This document shows, in pieces, positions 48,150 through 59,684 of a DNA stretch of 64,000 nt (its first letter is position 1; the number at the start of each line of letters is the position of its first letter). This DNA comes from Candidula unifasciata (taxonomy: Eukaryota > Mollusca > Gastropoda > Stylommatophora > Geomitridae): contig CAJHNH020002430.1 of assembly GCA_905116865.2 (NCBI GenBank), forward strand, positions 1 to 64,000. Direction: 5' to 3'. The position numbers were made by a program, and so were the translations under genes. The notes under the pieces are model-generated. The model made no database searches. It had not been told where the DNA came from and saw only the letters and a program-made list of their open reading frames with translations.

Positions 48150-48806
48150 GTGGTGACCATAAAACGGCGTCCGTCCATAAGGGGAAGCCATGCCTAATGT
48201 ATGCTTTTCCTATACTGTCCCGCTAAGTACCAGAAATGACTATCTAAAAAATGCCATTGGTTATGATGTAATGTTATCATAATCGAAAAATCGTCTTTAC
48301 ACACTGGACATTTCCATGTTGGCTGCAAGAAGTCTAACGTCCTGAGGAAGCAAGATACCCAATTCAAATAAGACATCAAAGTCTCAGGTCTGGGGACTGC
48401 TTCCCGTTGATCCCTCAAGGGAGATGAAATGGAAGCTCAATATATGGATGTAAGGTTAAGCAGTCATGTGCAGGATGTGCCAAATCCTTGGATGAGCTCA
48501 GTTTCAGAGCGTCATATAGTAGCTCTGTATTTATGGAAGCCTCCTTGGATGGCAGGGAATGCCATGTTTTGCCGCTGCCTTCCTTTGAGAACTGTCTTAG
48601 ACAGGTCTTCTAGGGAACAACACCTACAGATCAGGGGGACAATGAAGTCCCTACACAAATGAGGCTGTCTAACAATGCTCCATTAAACTCGCCAGGAAGG
48701 CTAAGCAAGTAAACGAATGCCTGATGATGTCAGCTGAAAAGGGCAAATACGAGTATCATAGCTGAACAGGCAGAATGCAATTTTGCCACTCGGAAGAATG
48801 AGAAAG
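48150..48806 (+). mobile_element. Repeat family S2, near-complete copy
   Basis: It runs from GTGACCATAAAACGGC and GAAGCCATGCCTAATG through CTCAGGTCTGGGGACTGCTT, GTTAAGCAGTCATGTGCAGG, TTTATGGAAGCCTCCTTGG and AGGAAGGCTAAGCAAG to CCACTCGGAAGAATGAGAAA and a GAAGAAG tail at 48806. It is a useful reference for the family (about 650 bp), which shares a GAA-rich 3' tail with S1. Confidence 0.78.
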
Positions 48807-48964
48807 AAGAAGAAAACCAGGTCAAGGCTACAACTGGAACATTTCCTATCCAGAAGAACACAATCCCAAGACATATTCAGCATTCTCACACAAAAGACAC
48901 AGATCATTATATTTAGACTGTGAATTGGACACAACAGACTTTGCAGTCATATGTACAGGACATT

Positions 48965-49242
48965 TCTTCTTCTTCTTTTTCACATTCACCTGCTGTAAAC
49001 TGGCAGAGAGTGTTGGTTGTTCATCCACCTCTGGACTTTAAAATTGTTACCAGAACCTGAGTTTTGCATGCACATCGGTTTTACAGATCTGACTTATTTG
49101 TATGCAGATTGTTAGTTCCTTGCCTCTCAGACAGATGCACCCCAGCTTTGAATGAAACTTCCAATTAGTCGACTATGACATGTTTTTTGGGGAGGCAGTT
49201 TGTTCTTGTATTCCCACAAAAAGGTCCTGGAACTCACACGTA
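48965..49242 (-). mobile_element. SINE family S1, full copy
   Basis: The plus strand begins TTCTTCTTCTTTTTCACATT, CACCTGCTGTAAACTGG, and ends GGTCCTGGAACTCACACG. It lies downstream of EAPP. Confidence 0.8.
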
Positions 49243-49539
49243 TAGAAAGAAGTATAGAAAATTCAAGACTGAGGATTCGGAAACTCGTCCAGGTGGACAA
49301 GCACCCCATGCTTTTGAGTTCTGCAAGCAGTGAGTGAGCGCAGACCTGAATTATAAATTTACAAGGTATTGTCCACAAATCGAAGAAATTTCAGTTTAAA
49401 ATGTATTCTTTTTGCGATACCACAGTTTAGAATCTTTTGTCAATAAAGAGATAGTCCACAAGGTTTCTGATCATATGCTCTTCTTTTATTTTACTCTTTT
49501 TTAATCATGACGATTTCATGTGCTTCTATTTTATTTCTT

Positions 49540-49880
49540 CACCCTTCTCCCCCACTGTCTCTTTCAGTTCTCTTCCTCATTTATCTCCCCCTGTCTCTAC
49601 CTCATTTCTCTCCCCCTTGCTCTATCACATTTCTCTCCATACAAGTTCACTCCTTCACTATTCAATTTCTCTCTCCCTCTCTGTCCATTTCATTTCTCCC
49701 TCACTCTCACTATTCCATTTATATCCATAACATCTCTCTACATTTAATTTCTCTCCCTCTCTCTCGCTCTATTTCATTTCTCTCTGTTTCATGTCTCTCT
49801 CCCTCTATTTCATTCCTCTCTTTATCATGTTCTTTATCTATCCTTATCTTTCTCATTTCTTTCGCTCTCTCTCTCAGGCA
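49540..49880. repeat. Pyrimidine-rich CTCTC/CATTTC tract
   Basis: About 340 bases of TTTCATTTCTCTCCCTC-like low-complexity sequence, purine-rich on the EAPP sense strand. It begins ~135 bp beyond the EAPP stop. Frames across it are spurious. Confidence 0.85.
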
Positions 49881-49975
49881 CAAACAAATATATGAACACA
49901 TGTAAAAACAACAAGAAATAAATCACCACCAACAAATTCTAATGACTGTTAATGATCATAATCATCTAATAATCG

Positions 49976-49981
49976 TTTAAT
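49976..49981 (-). promoter_or_regulatory. Possible EAPP polyadenylation signal (ATTAAA)
   Basis: On the minus strand ATTAAA lies 32 bases past the EAPP stop. It is a common variant signal, and an AATAAA occurs further out near 49486. Confidence 0.35.
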
Positions 49982-50012
49982 GACCTAACAAGAACAGCAA
50001 TGTTTGCTCTGA

Positions 50013-50286
50013 TTACGTATAACTTGCCAGTATGTTGAAGAAATGGTAGACACCTTCCTGGTCAATTACACCCACTACTGTGTTACACTCCGAACATCTG
50101 ACTGGGTTAAACATGTCTGACGGTGGTGGGTTATCACTGCTGGGTGCTTTAGCTTCCTGTGGGACTTTCTTCTTGTTTTTCTTCTTCTTCTTTGTAGCTT
50201 CCTCTGGGTACTGAAGAACTTCTGACTTATCAACAGTACAGTTCATAACAAACATGGCCCTGTATTGATGCTTGTAAACTTCATGT
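50013..50286 (-). CDS. EAPP: EAPP exon 5 (stop codon)
   Basis: The last exon is 274 bp, after TTCGCAG. It encodes HEVYKHQYRAMFVMNC, the basic KKKKKNKKK segment, PVRCSECNTVVGVIDQ, and YHFFNILASYT with TAA at 50013-50015. Confidence 0.95.
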
Positions 50287-53200
50287 CTGCGAAGGATAAA
50301 AAATAAATAGTTATCGTAATTTTCCATGTATAAGATATGTTTTCATAAATTACAAAATTTTTTTAAGTTGAAAACAGTTCTGGAAGTCTTTTACACGGAA
50401 TGTGTTTAAAATATTTTTAATTTTTTTAGATTAAAAAACATTGGGATCATCCTATATATTTAGGCATCATTCGTGGAAAAATACAGTATCTTACTGTACT
50501 GCAAACTTTCCGCATTAATACTGCCCTGAACAGGGTCCATCACCAGTAAGTAAAAAGTAAAGGACTTTTTCCCTACACTTTTAGAGTATTTGTCTTATGG
50601 TGCTGGTCTTATATCTTATTGACCAAATGGCTCTCAATGGGCGGTGGGGTCAACACCTTGCCAACTGCCTTTGCTTCCCACTTTAATAATGAACAACGAA
50701 TCAACATCATGGCACAGGGGTAGTAACCCATAAGTGTTCCGTTATTCTTCTAACTCAAGTCCAAGTGAAAAAATCCCAGCCCTTACGGGGGAATGAACCG
50801 GGAACCTCTAGCACTCGAGGCGGACACCATGCCCCGAGACCACGCAATCCCCGTAATATAACTGCTATATGGTTATATGGTTGAGGAAGGTTTCCTGGAT
50901 TTGTACCTGTCCGATTCTCACCATTGAGCTGTTAATCATATAGATTGCAATCCTAGTCGAGAAAAAACATGAGAAAAGATACCAAGAGTCCAAGTAAGTA
51001 AACAGAAAACCTTTCTAAGTCACACTGTGCTTAGGGACTATAGCCCCAGCTCTGTACTTTTATAAACCAAAAGGCAGTCGCAGATGTGGTTAACATCATG
51101 CCAGCCACCTTTACTTCCACTGGCATTTCCTGATTCCATTTTAGGCTGGGTAAACTTGAGAGCTAAGGTCACATTTAACATTTTTTTTCTTAACATGTAT
51201 TCGAACCTATGATTACGAGGCCAGAAGACAAGTATTCTACAAGCCACTGCAGTACTACAGCTCCACCAAATCTCAGTAGTCTAGAGAAAGTGAAACCTCC
51301 TCGTCAAGTCTTAGTAGTCAAAAGAAAGTGAAACCTACTCCCCATGCTTGGTACTCTAAAGAAAGTGAAACCTCCTTCTCAAGTCTAGAGAAAGCAAAAC
51401 ATCCTCCCCAAGCTTGGTACTCTAAAGAATATGAAACCTCCCCAAGTCTAAGCAGTCTAGATAAAGTGAAACTTTCCCCACAAGTCTCAGTAGTCTAGAG
51501 ACAGTGAAACCTCCCCCACAAGTCTCAGTAGTCTAGAGACAGTGAAACCTCCCCCACAAGTCTCAGTAGTCTAGAGACAGTGAAACCTCCCCCACAAGTC
51601 TCGGTAGTCTAGAGACAGTGAAACCTCCCCCACAAGTCTCAGTAGTCTAGAGACAGTGAAACCTCCCCCACAAGTCTCGGTAGTCTACAGAAAGTGAAAC
51701 CTCCTACCCAAGTCTTGGTAGTCTAGAGACAGTGAAACCTCTACACAAATCTAGGCAGTCTAGAGACAGTGAAACCTCCCCCACAAGTCTCAGTAGTCTA
51801 GAGGCAGTGAAACCTCCCCCACAAGTCTCAGTAGTCTAGAGGCAGTGAAACCTCCCCCACAAGTCTCAGTAGTCTAGAGACAGTGAAACCTCCCCCACAA
51901 GTCTCAGTAGTCTACAGAAAGTGAAACCTCCTACCCAAGTCTTGGTAGTCTAGAGACAGTGAAACCTCTACACAAATCTAGGCAGTCTAGAGAAAGTGAA
52001 ACCTCCCCAAATCTTAGCATTCGAGAGAAAGTGAAATTTCCTCCCCCAAGTCTAGAGAAAGTGAAACCTCCTCCCCAAATCTAGGTAGTCTAGAGACAGT
52101 GAAACCTTCTGTCCAAGTCACAGTAGTCTAGAGGCAGTGAAACCTCCCCCACAAGTCTCAGTAGTCTAGAGACAGTGAAACCTTCTCCCCAAGTCTAGGT
52201 AGTCCAGAGACAGTGAAACTTCCTCCCCAAATCTAGGTAGTCTAAAGAAAGCAAAATTTCCTCCCCAAAAATGAAAGTGAAACCTCCTCCACAAGTCTAG
52301 GTAATCTAGAGACAGTGAAACCTCCTCCCCAAGTCTCAGTAGTCTAGAGAAAGCAAATCTTCAACTGACTTACCTCTGGCAATCTATACACAGTGTAGTC
52401 ATACATGCAGGGCAATCTAGCAGTGCATCACTGTTCGGCTTTTTGGACTTCTTATTCCTAGCTCCTCCAGCTGAAGGAGCACGATGGCTCAGCCTCTGTT
52501 TATCCACCCACTTCTGATCCTCGTCATCCATGTCAGGGTCGTACAGCAGGTCATCATTAGATATCACAGCACGTTTTGGCTTCCCTACATGAGCAAATCA
52601 AGGTGTTTTCAAGTGTAATTTTTACAGGTTCAAAATCAGAACTGACGAAAATAAGAACATTAAAATACAGCAAGTCAGTTTTAGATACTGCAACATGTCT
52701 TGAATTCCCCACATACATAGGCAAAATATGGTGTTTTAAAGTGTAACTTTCACAGGTTCAAATGCAGATCAACTTGGAAAACAAAACAAAATAACAAAGG
52801 AAACAAAATATGAAAAAGTTGTTTTCAAGTGTTACTTTCATGGGATTTAAAAAAAAAAAACACTTGCACAAACAAAAACAAATAATCTACCTACAACAAT
52901 AAAAAAGTGAATATGAACAATAAGGTAAGTTTCATACATAAAGATAACTTCAACATCTCATGCTGTTTTCAAGTGCAACTTTCACAGGTTCAAAAACAGA
53001 TCAACTTACAGAAGCAGAAGAAGCATGGGAACAAGGTAAATTTCCTACTTTGAGAAAAGAATCCATGAGCAAAACATGGTGTCTTTAAGTGTACCATACT
53101 CACAGGTTAAAAAACAGGACAAATTTACAAAGCAGAAAGAAAAATATTAAAAGAATAAAATGGTGACTCAACCCTTTTGCCCCGAGAGGGCACCCCCCCA

Positions 53201-56200
53201 AAAAAAAAAAAATTTGTAAAACAGAACAACAAAATTAGGTTATGAGAACAGAGAGATTTCCAGAAGAAAAAAAATCCTTCAGAAAAAATTTCTGTCAGTC
53301 TGATTCCTACTGTATGGCTGCTTAAGTTCAAGTATCCTTCCACCAAGTGCCCTACGGTTTGACAGTGAAAGGTTGAGATGTTCCTCGATCAAAGATTCTA
53401 CTTTACGACAGTAAAAGTTCAAATGTCCGCTACAATTAGCCACATTCATTGAAGTGTTATGACCGCAGAGGGAAGCCATCCCTGATGCATGCTTCCCATG
53501 CATGCCCCGTGAATGATGCCAAGGATGTTTAGGAGAGTTTTCTAACATGATAAGGAAGCCAGACGCCCATCTGTATAAGAAATATGTCAAGGACGTTAAG
53601 GAGAAAGGTCTAACAAGCCAGATGCCCATCTGTATAAGGTTTAGGCATCCATGTGAAAGATGCCAAGGATGTTAAGGAGAGAAGTATAATAAGCCAGATG
53701 CCCATTTGTATAAGGTTTAGGCATCCATGTGAAAGATGCCAAGGATGTTAAGGAGAGAAGTCTAACAAGCCAGATGCCCATCTGTATAAGAAATATGTCA
53801 AGGACGTTAAGGAGAGAAGTCTAACAAGCCAGATGCCCATCTGTATAAGAAATATGTCAAGGACGTTAAGGAGAAAGGTCCAACAAGCCAGATGCCCATC
53901 TGTATAAGGTCTCAGGTCTGCAGACCACTTCCTGTGGAATCCGAAGGGGCACAGCCTGTAATGAGTGAAAAGCTCAATATACTGATGGGAGGTTAAACAG
54001 TCATGTGCAGGACGTGTCAATTCTTTGGGTGAGCCCAGTACTAGAGCGCCATGTTCTATCTCTGCATCTATGGAAGCCTCCTTGGATGGTGGGAAATGCC
54101 AACGCTCTGTCACTGCCTTTTCTTGAAGGTCACTGGCGACAGGGTCGCCCATTGGCTCGTCAGCAGACATCTTCTGTGCCGGTCGAGGCAGTTTTGGGTC
54201 TGTCTCCTCTGATCGCATCAGCAATGTAAGCTCTTTTCAGAGCTACTTGGTGGCGAGCAATGCTAAGCCATTTTATGTGGTGCACAAAAGCTAGTCACAA
54301 TTATAACCTAAAGATCCCCCTTCGGGAATACTGGTTGAGCACTTGAAAAAAAATTGTTTATTTGCTAAGCCACCACCAGCACCACTCTGAGGGTTGACCT
54401 GTCTGCAAGTGGTTGCCCTGGATGGGTCCTGGATGATGTCACCACACATGTGAGGCTACAAATGTCCTATGAAACTAACCAGGAAGGTAACACAAATAAC
54501 AAATGCTGAAGAAATCAGATGTGTCTGCCAAAAGGTGCAAATATCACAGATGTGCTGTAAACATGCGCATTTATGTCACTCGGACAAATGAAGAAGATAT
54601 AATATCCTTTTGGGAAATAGCATGCTGTGAAACATGGTGAGATGAAAAGGCAACCAACAATATTTAAAAATTAACATACCAGAAGATCTGGCATTTGTTG
54701 CATCGTCTTCTTCATCTGAATCAAAGTAAATTTCATCATAAAACTCATCCTTTGAAGCATCATCTGGCGGCTGATTTGTCTTCACAGCCAGTGCTGTCTC
54801 TGTTGCTGACACTGATGGTACTCCATTTGCTTCTAGCTGTCGTTTTCCTGTAAGACACAGCAAACTGTCAACACTTTGTTCATTGAGTGCTTATTTAGAC
54901 ATAACTTTTGGTCAGTGATTTAGATGTTAAACACTATCTCCAAGAGTAGAAATGACTTCACAAGAGCAGAATTCACAAGTAATTCTACATGTAACTGTTA
55001 CTTTTTCTTAGCGTTCACTAACTGTAAACTCCAGTGAAAAGTTCCGGCTGTTTGTCCACTTCTGGACTTTGGTCTTGTCCCAGAACTTGAGTTCTGCATT
55101 CACATCCATTCTGCGATCTGGCTTATTTGTAGTCCCTGACACAAAGCCAAAGTCCAAAAGGATAAATAGCCAGAACTTTCAGCCGAAGCTAATAGCTGGT
55201 GAAGAAAGAAGAAAATGAGAAGAATGCAGAAGAAGAAGACAAAGGTCCCTTGTCCACCACCACGTGTTGTTCAGAACTACTGCTTCCCTAAAAATTTATA
55301 TTCAGGAAATGTATCCTTGACAGAGACATAGCTCAAGTGGGAGAGGAAAGGAACAAGAAAAGTAAAAAGTGTATGTATCCAATCCACCAAATGCCTCTAG
55401 AGTAGAGCTTTTCAACTGTCAGCCATGGTCCAAATCTGGCCCGCAGAAACATTGCACGGGGCCCTCGGATCATTGCCATCTGTACTGTATTAATTATCTT
55501 TCTATGGCTGTGGTCCGGGACACCGGCCTGTGACGATCCCTATCTTCCAAACTGTGGCCCCTGAGTAAGCTCAGTTGAACAGCCCTGATATAGAGGTTAG
55601 TTTAACCCTGAGAAGCCACAGACCAACACTTTCAGCTGGGTCCTATCCCAATTAATGTTGTTTTTCTGACAGGCTACAGAAGCTTGTTCAGGAGAAATAC
55701 AGTCAACAGCAGTGGTATCATTTGTGCCTTAGCAAACATTTAGAAGGACCGGAATTTATTGTATTAACTTAAAATAGCTTTCAGGGCCTTGTGAAAAAAT
55801 GGCTTTTTAAACAGAGTTATGATGTTATAATTTCCCATTATCACTAGAGGTTACCTGGCGACCGGATTAGCGTATGAAGTATGAGTCACAATACATATTT
55901 CTTTATTAATGGTTTTAAAAAAAAGTCAGTTAATTCTCTGCTGCATTTGTGTTTACAGCAGGTTTTTCAACTTAGTTTACCCAGGGGCCAAAATGTTGAA
56001 AATGGGGACCACCACGGGTCAGAGGCCAGAGCCTCCAGAAGGGTCATTAATACAATTTCAACGATCTGCAGGCCACTTGCTAGGCATCGTGGGCCGCCAG
56101 GTGAACAGCCCTAGTTTACAAGTTACTCTTTTTACTCTGAAAGGAAATTAATGTTCATGTGGTCCATAAATGGAATTGTTAGCATTTTTCTTGTCACCTG

Positions 56201-58728
56201 TGTAAAATGTTTCTTTTTTTTCTCTAAATGATTTTCTCCTGGATTAGCTTTATTTTTCTAGGTCACCAAAGTAAAAGGGTTAACACAGGTTTCTTATATG
56301 TAATACCTAAGCCCCAGTTTTGTTTTTCCAATATGCTTATGATCTAAATCCCCACACTTCAAAAAAGGATAATTAATTTGTAATTTTTGTTTTCAAACTG
56401 AGAATTATTCCGCATATTTAAGTTGCTTTCTCAAAATCATAATCTAATTAACGTGAATTAATTATTATAATTTGCCTATTCTTACCTCTAGAATCTTCCA
56501 GAACTTTGACTTGCTGACTAAGCTCAGCGTTCATTTCTTTTTCAAACTCATCTTCACTGGAAGAATTAGCATTGTGACTTCCTGTCTGAGGGTCCTGCCT
56601 CTGCTCTTGACTCCGTTTTCTATGATGAAGCTGAAGCTTTCTGCGTTGTTCAGGTGTGCCATGAAGAATTATATCAATCTCATCTTCTGAACTGGAAGAG
56701 AAATATGTTGCAGTTTTAACATAACGTAACAATTGACCCCTTAGTCATGGAGGTGTATTAATGGAAGCACTAGCACACAAACCCTTCTATCTTTCTCTGT
56801 AGTTCACTGTGGAACAAGTATATAATAATTTGGTTCTCCTTAAAACTACGGCCACTTATTATGGAGTACGCTGGAGTTCAGTCCCTGTCCGCATTGCAAT
56901 TATGGAGTGGACAAGAGGGAACGACACAAATGACGTACTTACTGTGTGTTGGCGATAGACAGCATGAACCGATGAGGTAATTACTGTGTGTTGGCGATAG
57001 ATGCACTGCTGTCATAATAGGGTTAGGGTATTTGTACTCCTTAAAACTACGGCCACTCTTAACCCTACCCCTAACCCTATTATGACAGCAGTGCATCTAT
57101 CGCAAACACACAGTAATTACATCATTTGTGTCGTTCCCTCTTGTCCACACCGTAATTGCAATGCGGCCAGGAGACTGAACTCCGGGGTATTCCATAATAA
57201 GTGGCCATAGTTTTAAGGAGAACCAATAATTTTATCCTGTCCATTTCTTGGTGTTGTCATTCTAGATTCTTCTTTGCCCCCCCCCCCCCTACTTTCTCTC
57301 TCTCTCTCTGACTACCTCCAATGTAACAGGAAAAGTAAGTTACTAAAATGTTAGTATTTTATTCATGAATCCATTATTACTAATATTTAACAATATGAAA
57401 AAAAGGATAAAAATAGGGATAACACTGCTAGTAACTATTTTTACCAAAACAAATTAACATTAAACTTCAGTATATAATGCAAGAAAGTATGGTCAATATC
57501 AACTGTCATAATACACTTTTTTTTCCATTTGTGGATTGCACAAAGGAAAGTTTTTTGGTGTGATCTAGTGTCTTTGAGCTTCAACTTCATTAAATAAGAT
57601 AAGGATTTGACCTAATTCTATGTGTGGGTTCCAGGGCCTTATTTGATTTTTTTAAAGGGCTGGGCAGGGGGATAAACCCAATGCTGCCCTAATATTAATT
57701 AGCATGTTGTACACAGCGACTAATTAGGATAGTTTCCTTCGAATTTAGAGAACAAATGCCTGAGAGGCGAGGAACCAACAGTCTGCATTCAAATAAGTAA
57801 GATCTATAAATTAAATGGTGACCTGTTATGTTTTCAGGCCCAGGATTAGAGTAACTTCCCTTGCCATGCATGCCTCCTTAAGTCGCTGGACCTCTCCTAT
57901 GTTGCAGAAGTGTTATGATATGGCTTGGTCTGGTGTTTGCTTGGTGTATGTAATGTTTGTGGGAGGTTGTGTTGTTGTGAGTATATTTGAGGCGTCACAG
58001 GTGCCTGTGTACAAGTAAGAAGTACTTCAGAGGGAAGCACCACAGGCACAACGATTCTTGGCTATCAAATTAATCAAAACTCAAACTGGGAAGTTTGTGT
58101 ATTTCTACGTTAGCTGGCAGAGGCTTCCCCCTAAGAGAAACAAAGGAGCGCAGGAATAGAAAAATAATATTGTTTTCAATCCATACTGCCCAACCACTGC
58201 GCAGGTAGCAGAACGTGAAAATAATCATGCAACCGAGCGGTGAGAGAACCGCTGAGAACGAGAAAAGAAGCAATGGTTACATCGTTCACAATAAGGAAAA
58301 CACGACTCCCCCACAACATAGGAGAGGTCCAGCGTCATAAGGAGGCATGCATGGCAAAAGAAGTTACTCTAATCATGATCATGGGTCTGGAAACGTGAAC
58401 AGCACCTAAAACGGATATGTATGAATGAACGCGAAACTTGAGTTCTGGAAACAAAACCAAGAAATGGACAACCTCAACTTTCTGCCAGTTTACAGCTGGT
58501 GAGCGCTGAGAAGAAGAATTTTATGTTTCAGTTACTAGCAGCACACGACACAACTCTTGTTTGTTGGTTATAAATATTACAATTTAAATAATAATGAATT
58601 AAAATATAATAAATAATACATTAAAACTTATTGCCATCCACTAAGTTCACTAACCTCGTATCTCCTCCGTCGTCGGAAGAACTATCATTTACAAATCCGT
58701 CGTAATAACGACTCAATTGAAATGTCAT
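50013..58728 (-). CDS. EAPP: E2F-associated phosphoprotein, complete gene in five exons
   Basis: Exons 58728-58655, 56691-56486, 54847-54680, 52584-52374 and 50286-50013 join to 933 bp: 310 aa plus TAA, with GT-AG sites and matching phases throughout. Human EAPP is about 285 aa. The C-terminal third is the diagnostic part: CPACMTTLCIDCQRHEVYKH QYRAMFVMNC, then CSECNTVVGVID and YHFFNILAS, very close to the recalled human protein. Three CxxC pairs suggest zinc binding. The N-terminal two-thirds is acidic and Ser-rich (NDSSSDDGGD, SSSEDEFEKE, YFDSDEEDD), fitting a nuclear phosphoprotein. In mammals EAPP binds activating E2Fs and modulates E2F-target transcription. A basic insert (KKKKKNKKK) breaks the C-terminal domain. 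Confidence 0.95.
50528..50858 (-). mobile_element. tRNA-derived SINE (family T-related), full copy
   Basis: Minus-strand head: GGGGATTGCGTGGTCTCGGG, GCATGGTGTCCGCCTCGAG, then GGTTCCCGGTTCATTCCCCC with a B-box-like GGTTCATTCCC. It ends in a GTCCTTTACTTTTTACT tail. It is in EAPP intron 4. Confidence 0.78.
51035..51262 (-). mobile_element. tRNA-derived SINE (family T-related), second copy
   Basis: Minus-strand head: GGAGCTGTAGTACTGCAGTG, GCTTGTAGAATAC, GTCTTCTGGCCTCGTAATCA and TAGGTTCGAATACATG with a near-consensus B-box (GGTTCGAATAC). The body continues AGCTCTCAAGTTTACCCAGC and GGAAGTAAAGGTGGCTGGC. It lies next to the 38-bp satellite. Confidence 0.78.
51270..52360. repeat. 38-bp minisatellite in EAPP intron 4, about 28 copies
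   Basis: The unit AAGTCTCAGTAGTCTAGAGA plus CAGTGAAACCTCCCCCAC repeats, with a central block of near-identical copies (51475-51950) and degenerate edges. It reaches to within 15 bp of the exon 4 donor but contains no exon sequence. Confidence 0.95.
52374..52584 (-). CDS. EAPP: EAPP exon 4
   Basis: The exon is 211 bp, between CATGTAG and GTAAGTC. It encodes GKPKRAVISNDDLLYDPDMD DEDQKWVDKQR, a lysine-rich linker and CPACMTTLCIDCQ with two CxxC pairs. It ends AG, completed by A to give arginine. Confidence 0.95.
52585..53110. repeat. Diverged repeats in EAPP intron 3 starting at the exon 4 acceptor
   Basis: A block TTCCCTACATGAGCAAATCA, AGGTGTTTTCAAGTGTAA and ACAGGTTCAAAATCAGA recurs near 52710, 52825, 52960 and 53040 with many changes. 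The 52710 copy begins TTGAATTCCCCACAT against TTGGCTTCCCTACAT at the true junction, so a few exonic bases seem to be included. Confidence 0.6.
53457..54600 (+). mobile_element. Repeat family S2, copy with an internal minisatellite
   Basis: The start is TTATGACCGCAGAGGGAAGC and CATGCTTCCCATGCATGCC. Bases 53515-53915 are a tandem array. The body resumes GTCTCAGGTCTGCAGACCAC, GGTTAAACAGTCATGTGCAG, GCATCTATGGAAGCCTCC, and ends AGGAAGGTAACACAAATAAC to TGTCACTCGGACAAATGAAG plus AAGA. It lies in EAPP intron 3. Confidence 0.8.
53515..53915. repeat. ~59-bp tandem units within S2
   Basis: Units contain GTCAAGGACGTTAAGGAGA, GGTCTAACAAGCCAGATGCC and CATCTGTATAAG. Some carry an extra GTTTAGGCATCCATGTGAAAG segment, giving two unit lengths (about 59 and 80 bp), 6 to 7 copies. 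Confidence 0.88.
54680..54847 (-). CDS. EAPP: EAPP exon 3
   Basis: The exon is 168 bp, between TTACAG and GTATGTT. It encodes GKRQLEANGVPSV, then DEFYDEIYFDSDEEDDATNA. The FYDEIYFDSDE motif is the conserved acidic block of the family. The outgoing phase is 1. Confidence 0.93.
55008..55232. mobile_element. Two partial S1 copies in inverted orientation
   Basis: 55008-55125 is an S1 segment in reverse (TTAGCGTTCACTAACTGTAA, GTCTTGTCCCAGAACTTGAG). 55134-55232 is the forward partner (AAAGTCCAAAAGGATAAATA, GCCAGAACTTTCAGCC, then GAA tail). Together they form an imperfect inverted repeat in EAPP intron 2. Confidence 0.7.
55403..55587. mobile_element. hAT-like MITE
   Basis: AGAGCTTTTCAACTGTC at the left pairs with CAGTTGAACAGCCCTGA at the right. 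The inside has CCAAATCTGGCCCGCAGAAA. A partial relative is at 60070-60135. Confidence 0.65.
55960..56125. mobile_element. hAT-like MITE
   Basis: CAGGTTTTTCAACTTAG at the left pairs with AGGTGAACAGCCCTAG at the right, with TGTTTACA and TTTACAAG as approximate flanks. The inside GCAGGCCACTTGCTAGGCAT is shared with 4815-4835. Confidence 0.6.
56486..56691 (-). CDS. EAPP: EAPP exon 2
   Basis: The exon is 206 bp, between CTTCCAG and GTAAGAA. It encodes SEDEIDIILHGTPEQRRKLQ, LHHRKRSQ and SSSEDEFEKEMNAEL, ending LEDSR. The final G joins GA of exon 3 to give glycine. Confidence 0.93.
56832..57224. mobile_element. Foldback element with telomere-like core (family B), 393 bp
   Basis: TIRs GGTTCTCCTTAAAACTACGG and the mirror ending TAGTTTTAAGGAGAACC bound it. 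A perfect 8-bp duplication AATAATTT (56824-56831, 57225-57232) marks a hAT-type insertion. Inside, AATAGGGTTAGGG at ~57018 is mirrored by ACCCTACCCCTAACCCTATT at ~57062, and TTACTGTGTGTTGGCGATAG occurs twice. It is in EAPP intron 1. Confidence 0.92.
57640..58516 (+). mobile_element. S1 SINE split by an inverted-repeat element
   Basis: S1 5' part lies at 57640-57820 (GCCTGAGAGGCGAGGAACCA, CAGTCTGCATTC) and the 3' part at 58406-58516 (AAAACGGATATGTATG, to AGCTGGTGAGCGCTGAGAAG). Between them, TIRs of ~70 bp (GATTAGAGTAACTTCCCTTG, CCATGCATGCCTCC, GCTGGACCTCTCCTATGTTG and the mirror at 58315-58380) bound a ~560-bp insert starting about 57835. Confidence 0.8.
58655..58728 (-). CDS. EAPP: EAPP exon 1 (start codon)
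   Basis: ATG at 58728 gives MTFQLSRYYDGFVNDSSSDD GGDT plus AG, then a GTTAGTG donor. AG plus T of exon 2 makes serine, continuing the acidic run SEDEID. Confidence 0.85.
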
Positions 58729-58916
58729 TATACCTAGCAATTGTGGTGTAACAAAATTATATAATTATAACGTTTGGTCAACGCAGTCACCCGCAGTTCA
58801 CTGCTTATAGACTTCTAGTACACAAATTCTAAAACTAATGACTGGATTTGTAAAATGAGAGTAGAGTACACTCCCTTCACCGTTAGGCTAAATGCATAAA
58901 CAAACAATATACCTCA

Positions 58917-59643
58917 TCATCATCATCATCATAAACCACCTATGCCGTTAAGTGACGTGGGGAGGAACAATTTGCGATCCAGTGCACGTTGGCTACCACT
59001 GGCTATTGTCATGCCATTAAGGCGTAGAGTGTCTGTAATGTTGTTGATCTAAATTTTCCGCGGCCGTCCTCTTGCTATGTAGTACTTGTGATGGTATTTC
59101 ATATTGCTGCATTCTAGCGAGATGGCCAAACCACTTGATCTGCTGTTTCTCGATGAATCTAGTACATGGTGTCGTTCCCACAATTTGCCTGATAGTTTCA
59201 TTATTCACTCGATCTCGTATGGTTAGGTTGGCTGCTTTTCTCAGGCACCTCATCTCGCAGGTGGTGATTTTGCGTATATGGGCTTTAGATAGTGTCCATG
59301 TTTGGCACTGGTAGCTTAATGTTGGAATGAATATACTATTAATAATCTGTCTCTTTGCACTCGTGGTTATGCTTGGATGTCTTAATAATGGTGACAATTG
59401 GTATATAAGTGCACTTGCCTTCTGACATCGTGTTTCTATTTCTCTGTCAATTCTACCATCTTCTGTGATCATTCTTCCTAGATATTTAAACTTCCTAACT
59501 TGATTCAGGGCAGAACCATTCAGCTGTATGTGTAGTGGGGCAGGGGTTCTACTAACCTGCATTGTTTCGGTTTTGTTTACATTGATCTTCATGTTGTATT
59601 TATTACATGCTGTGTTTAACCCGTTAAACAATATACCTAACAA
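58917..59643 (-). pseudogene. RTE-like element (family R1), C-terminal coding region
   Basis: A 208-aa open frame reads MKINVNKTETMQVSR, then VRKFKYLGRMITEDGRIDRE, SYQCQTWTLSKAHIRKI, MRCLRKAANLTIRDRVNNET and IKWFGHLARMQ: the post-RT region of RTE-like endonuclease-reverse transcriptases. It ends at a (GAT)n tail (58917-58934). The catalytic palm is missing, so it is 5'-truncated. The open frame suggests a fairly young copy. Confidence 0.85.
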
Positions 59644-59684
59644 CTAAAAAAAAAAAAAACTAGTCACATTATGAAACAGTTTTC

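Noticed and set aside
49507..49905. 132-aa Ser/Leu-rich ORF
   Set aside because: It is a translation of the pyrimidine-rich low-complexity tract downstream of EAPP.
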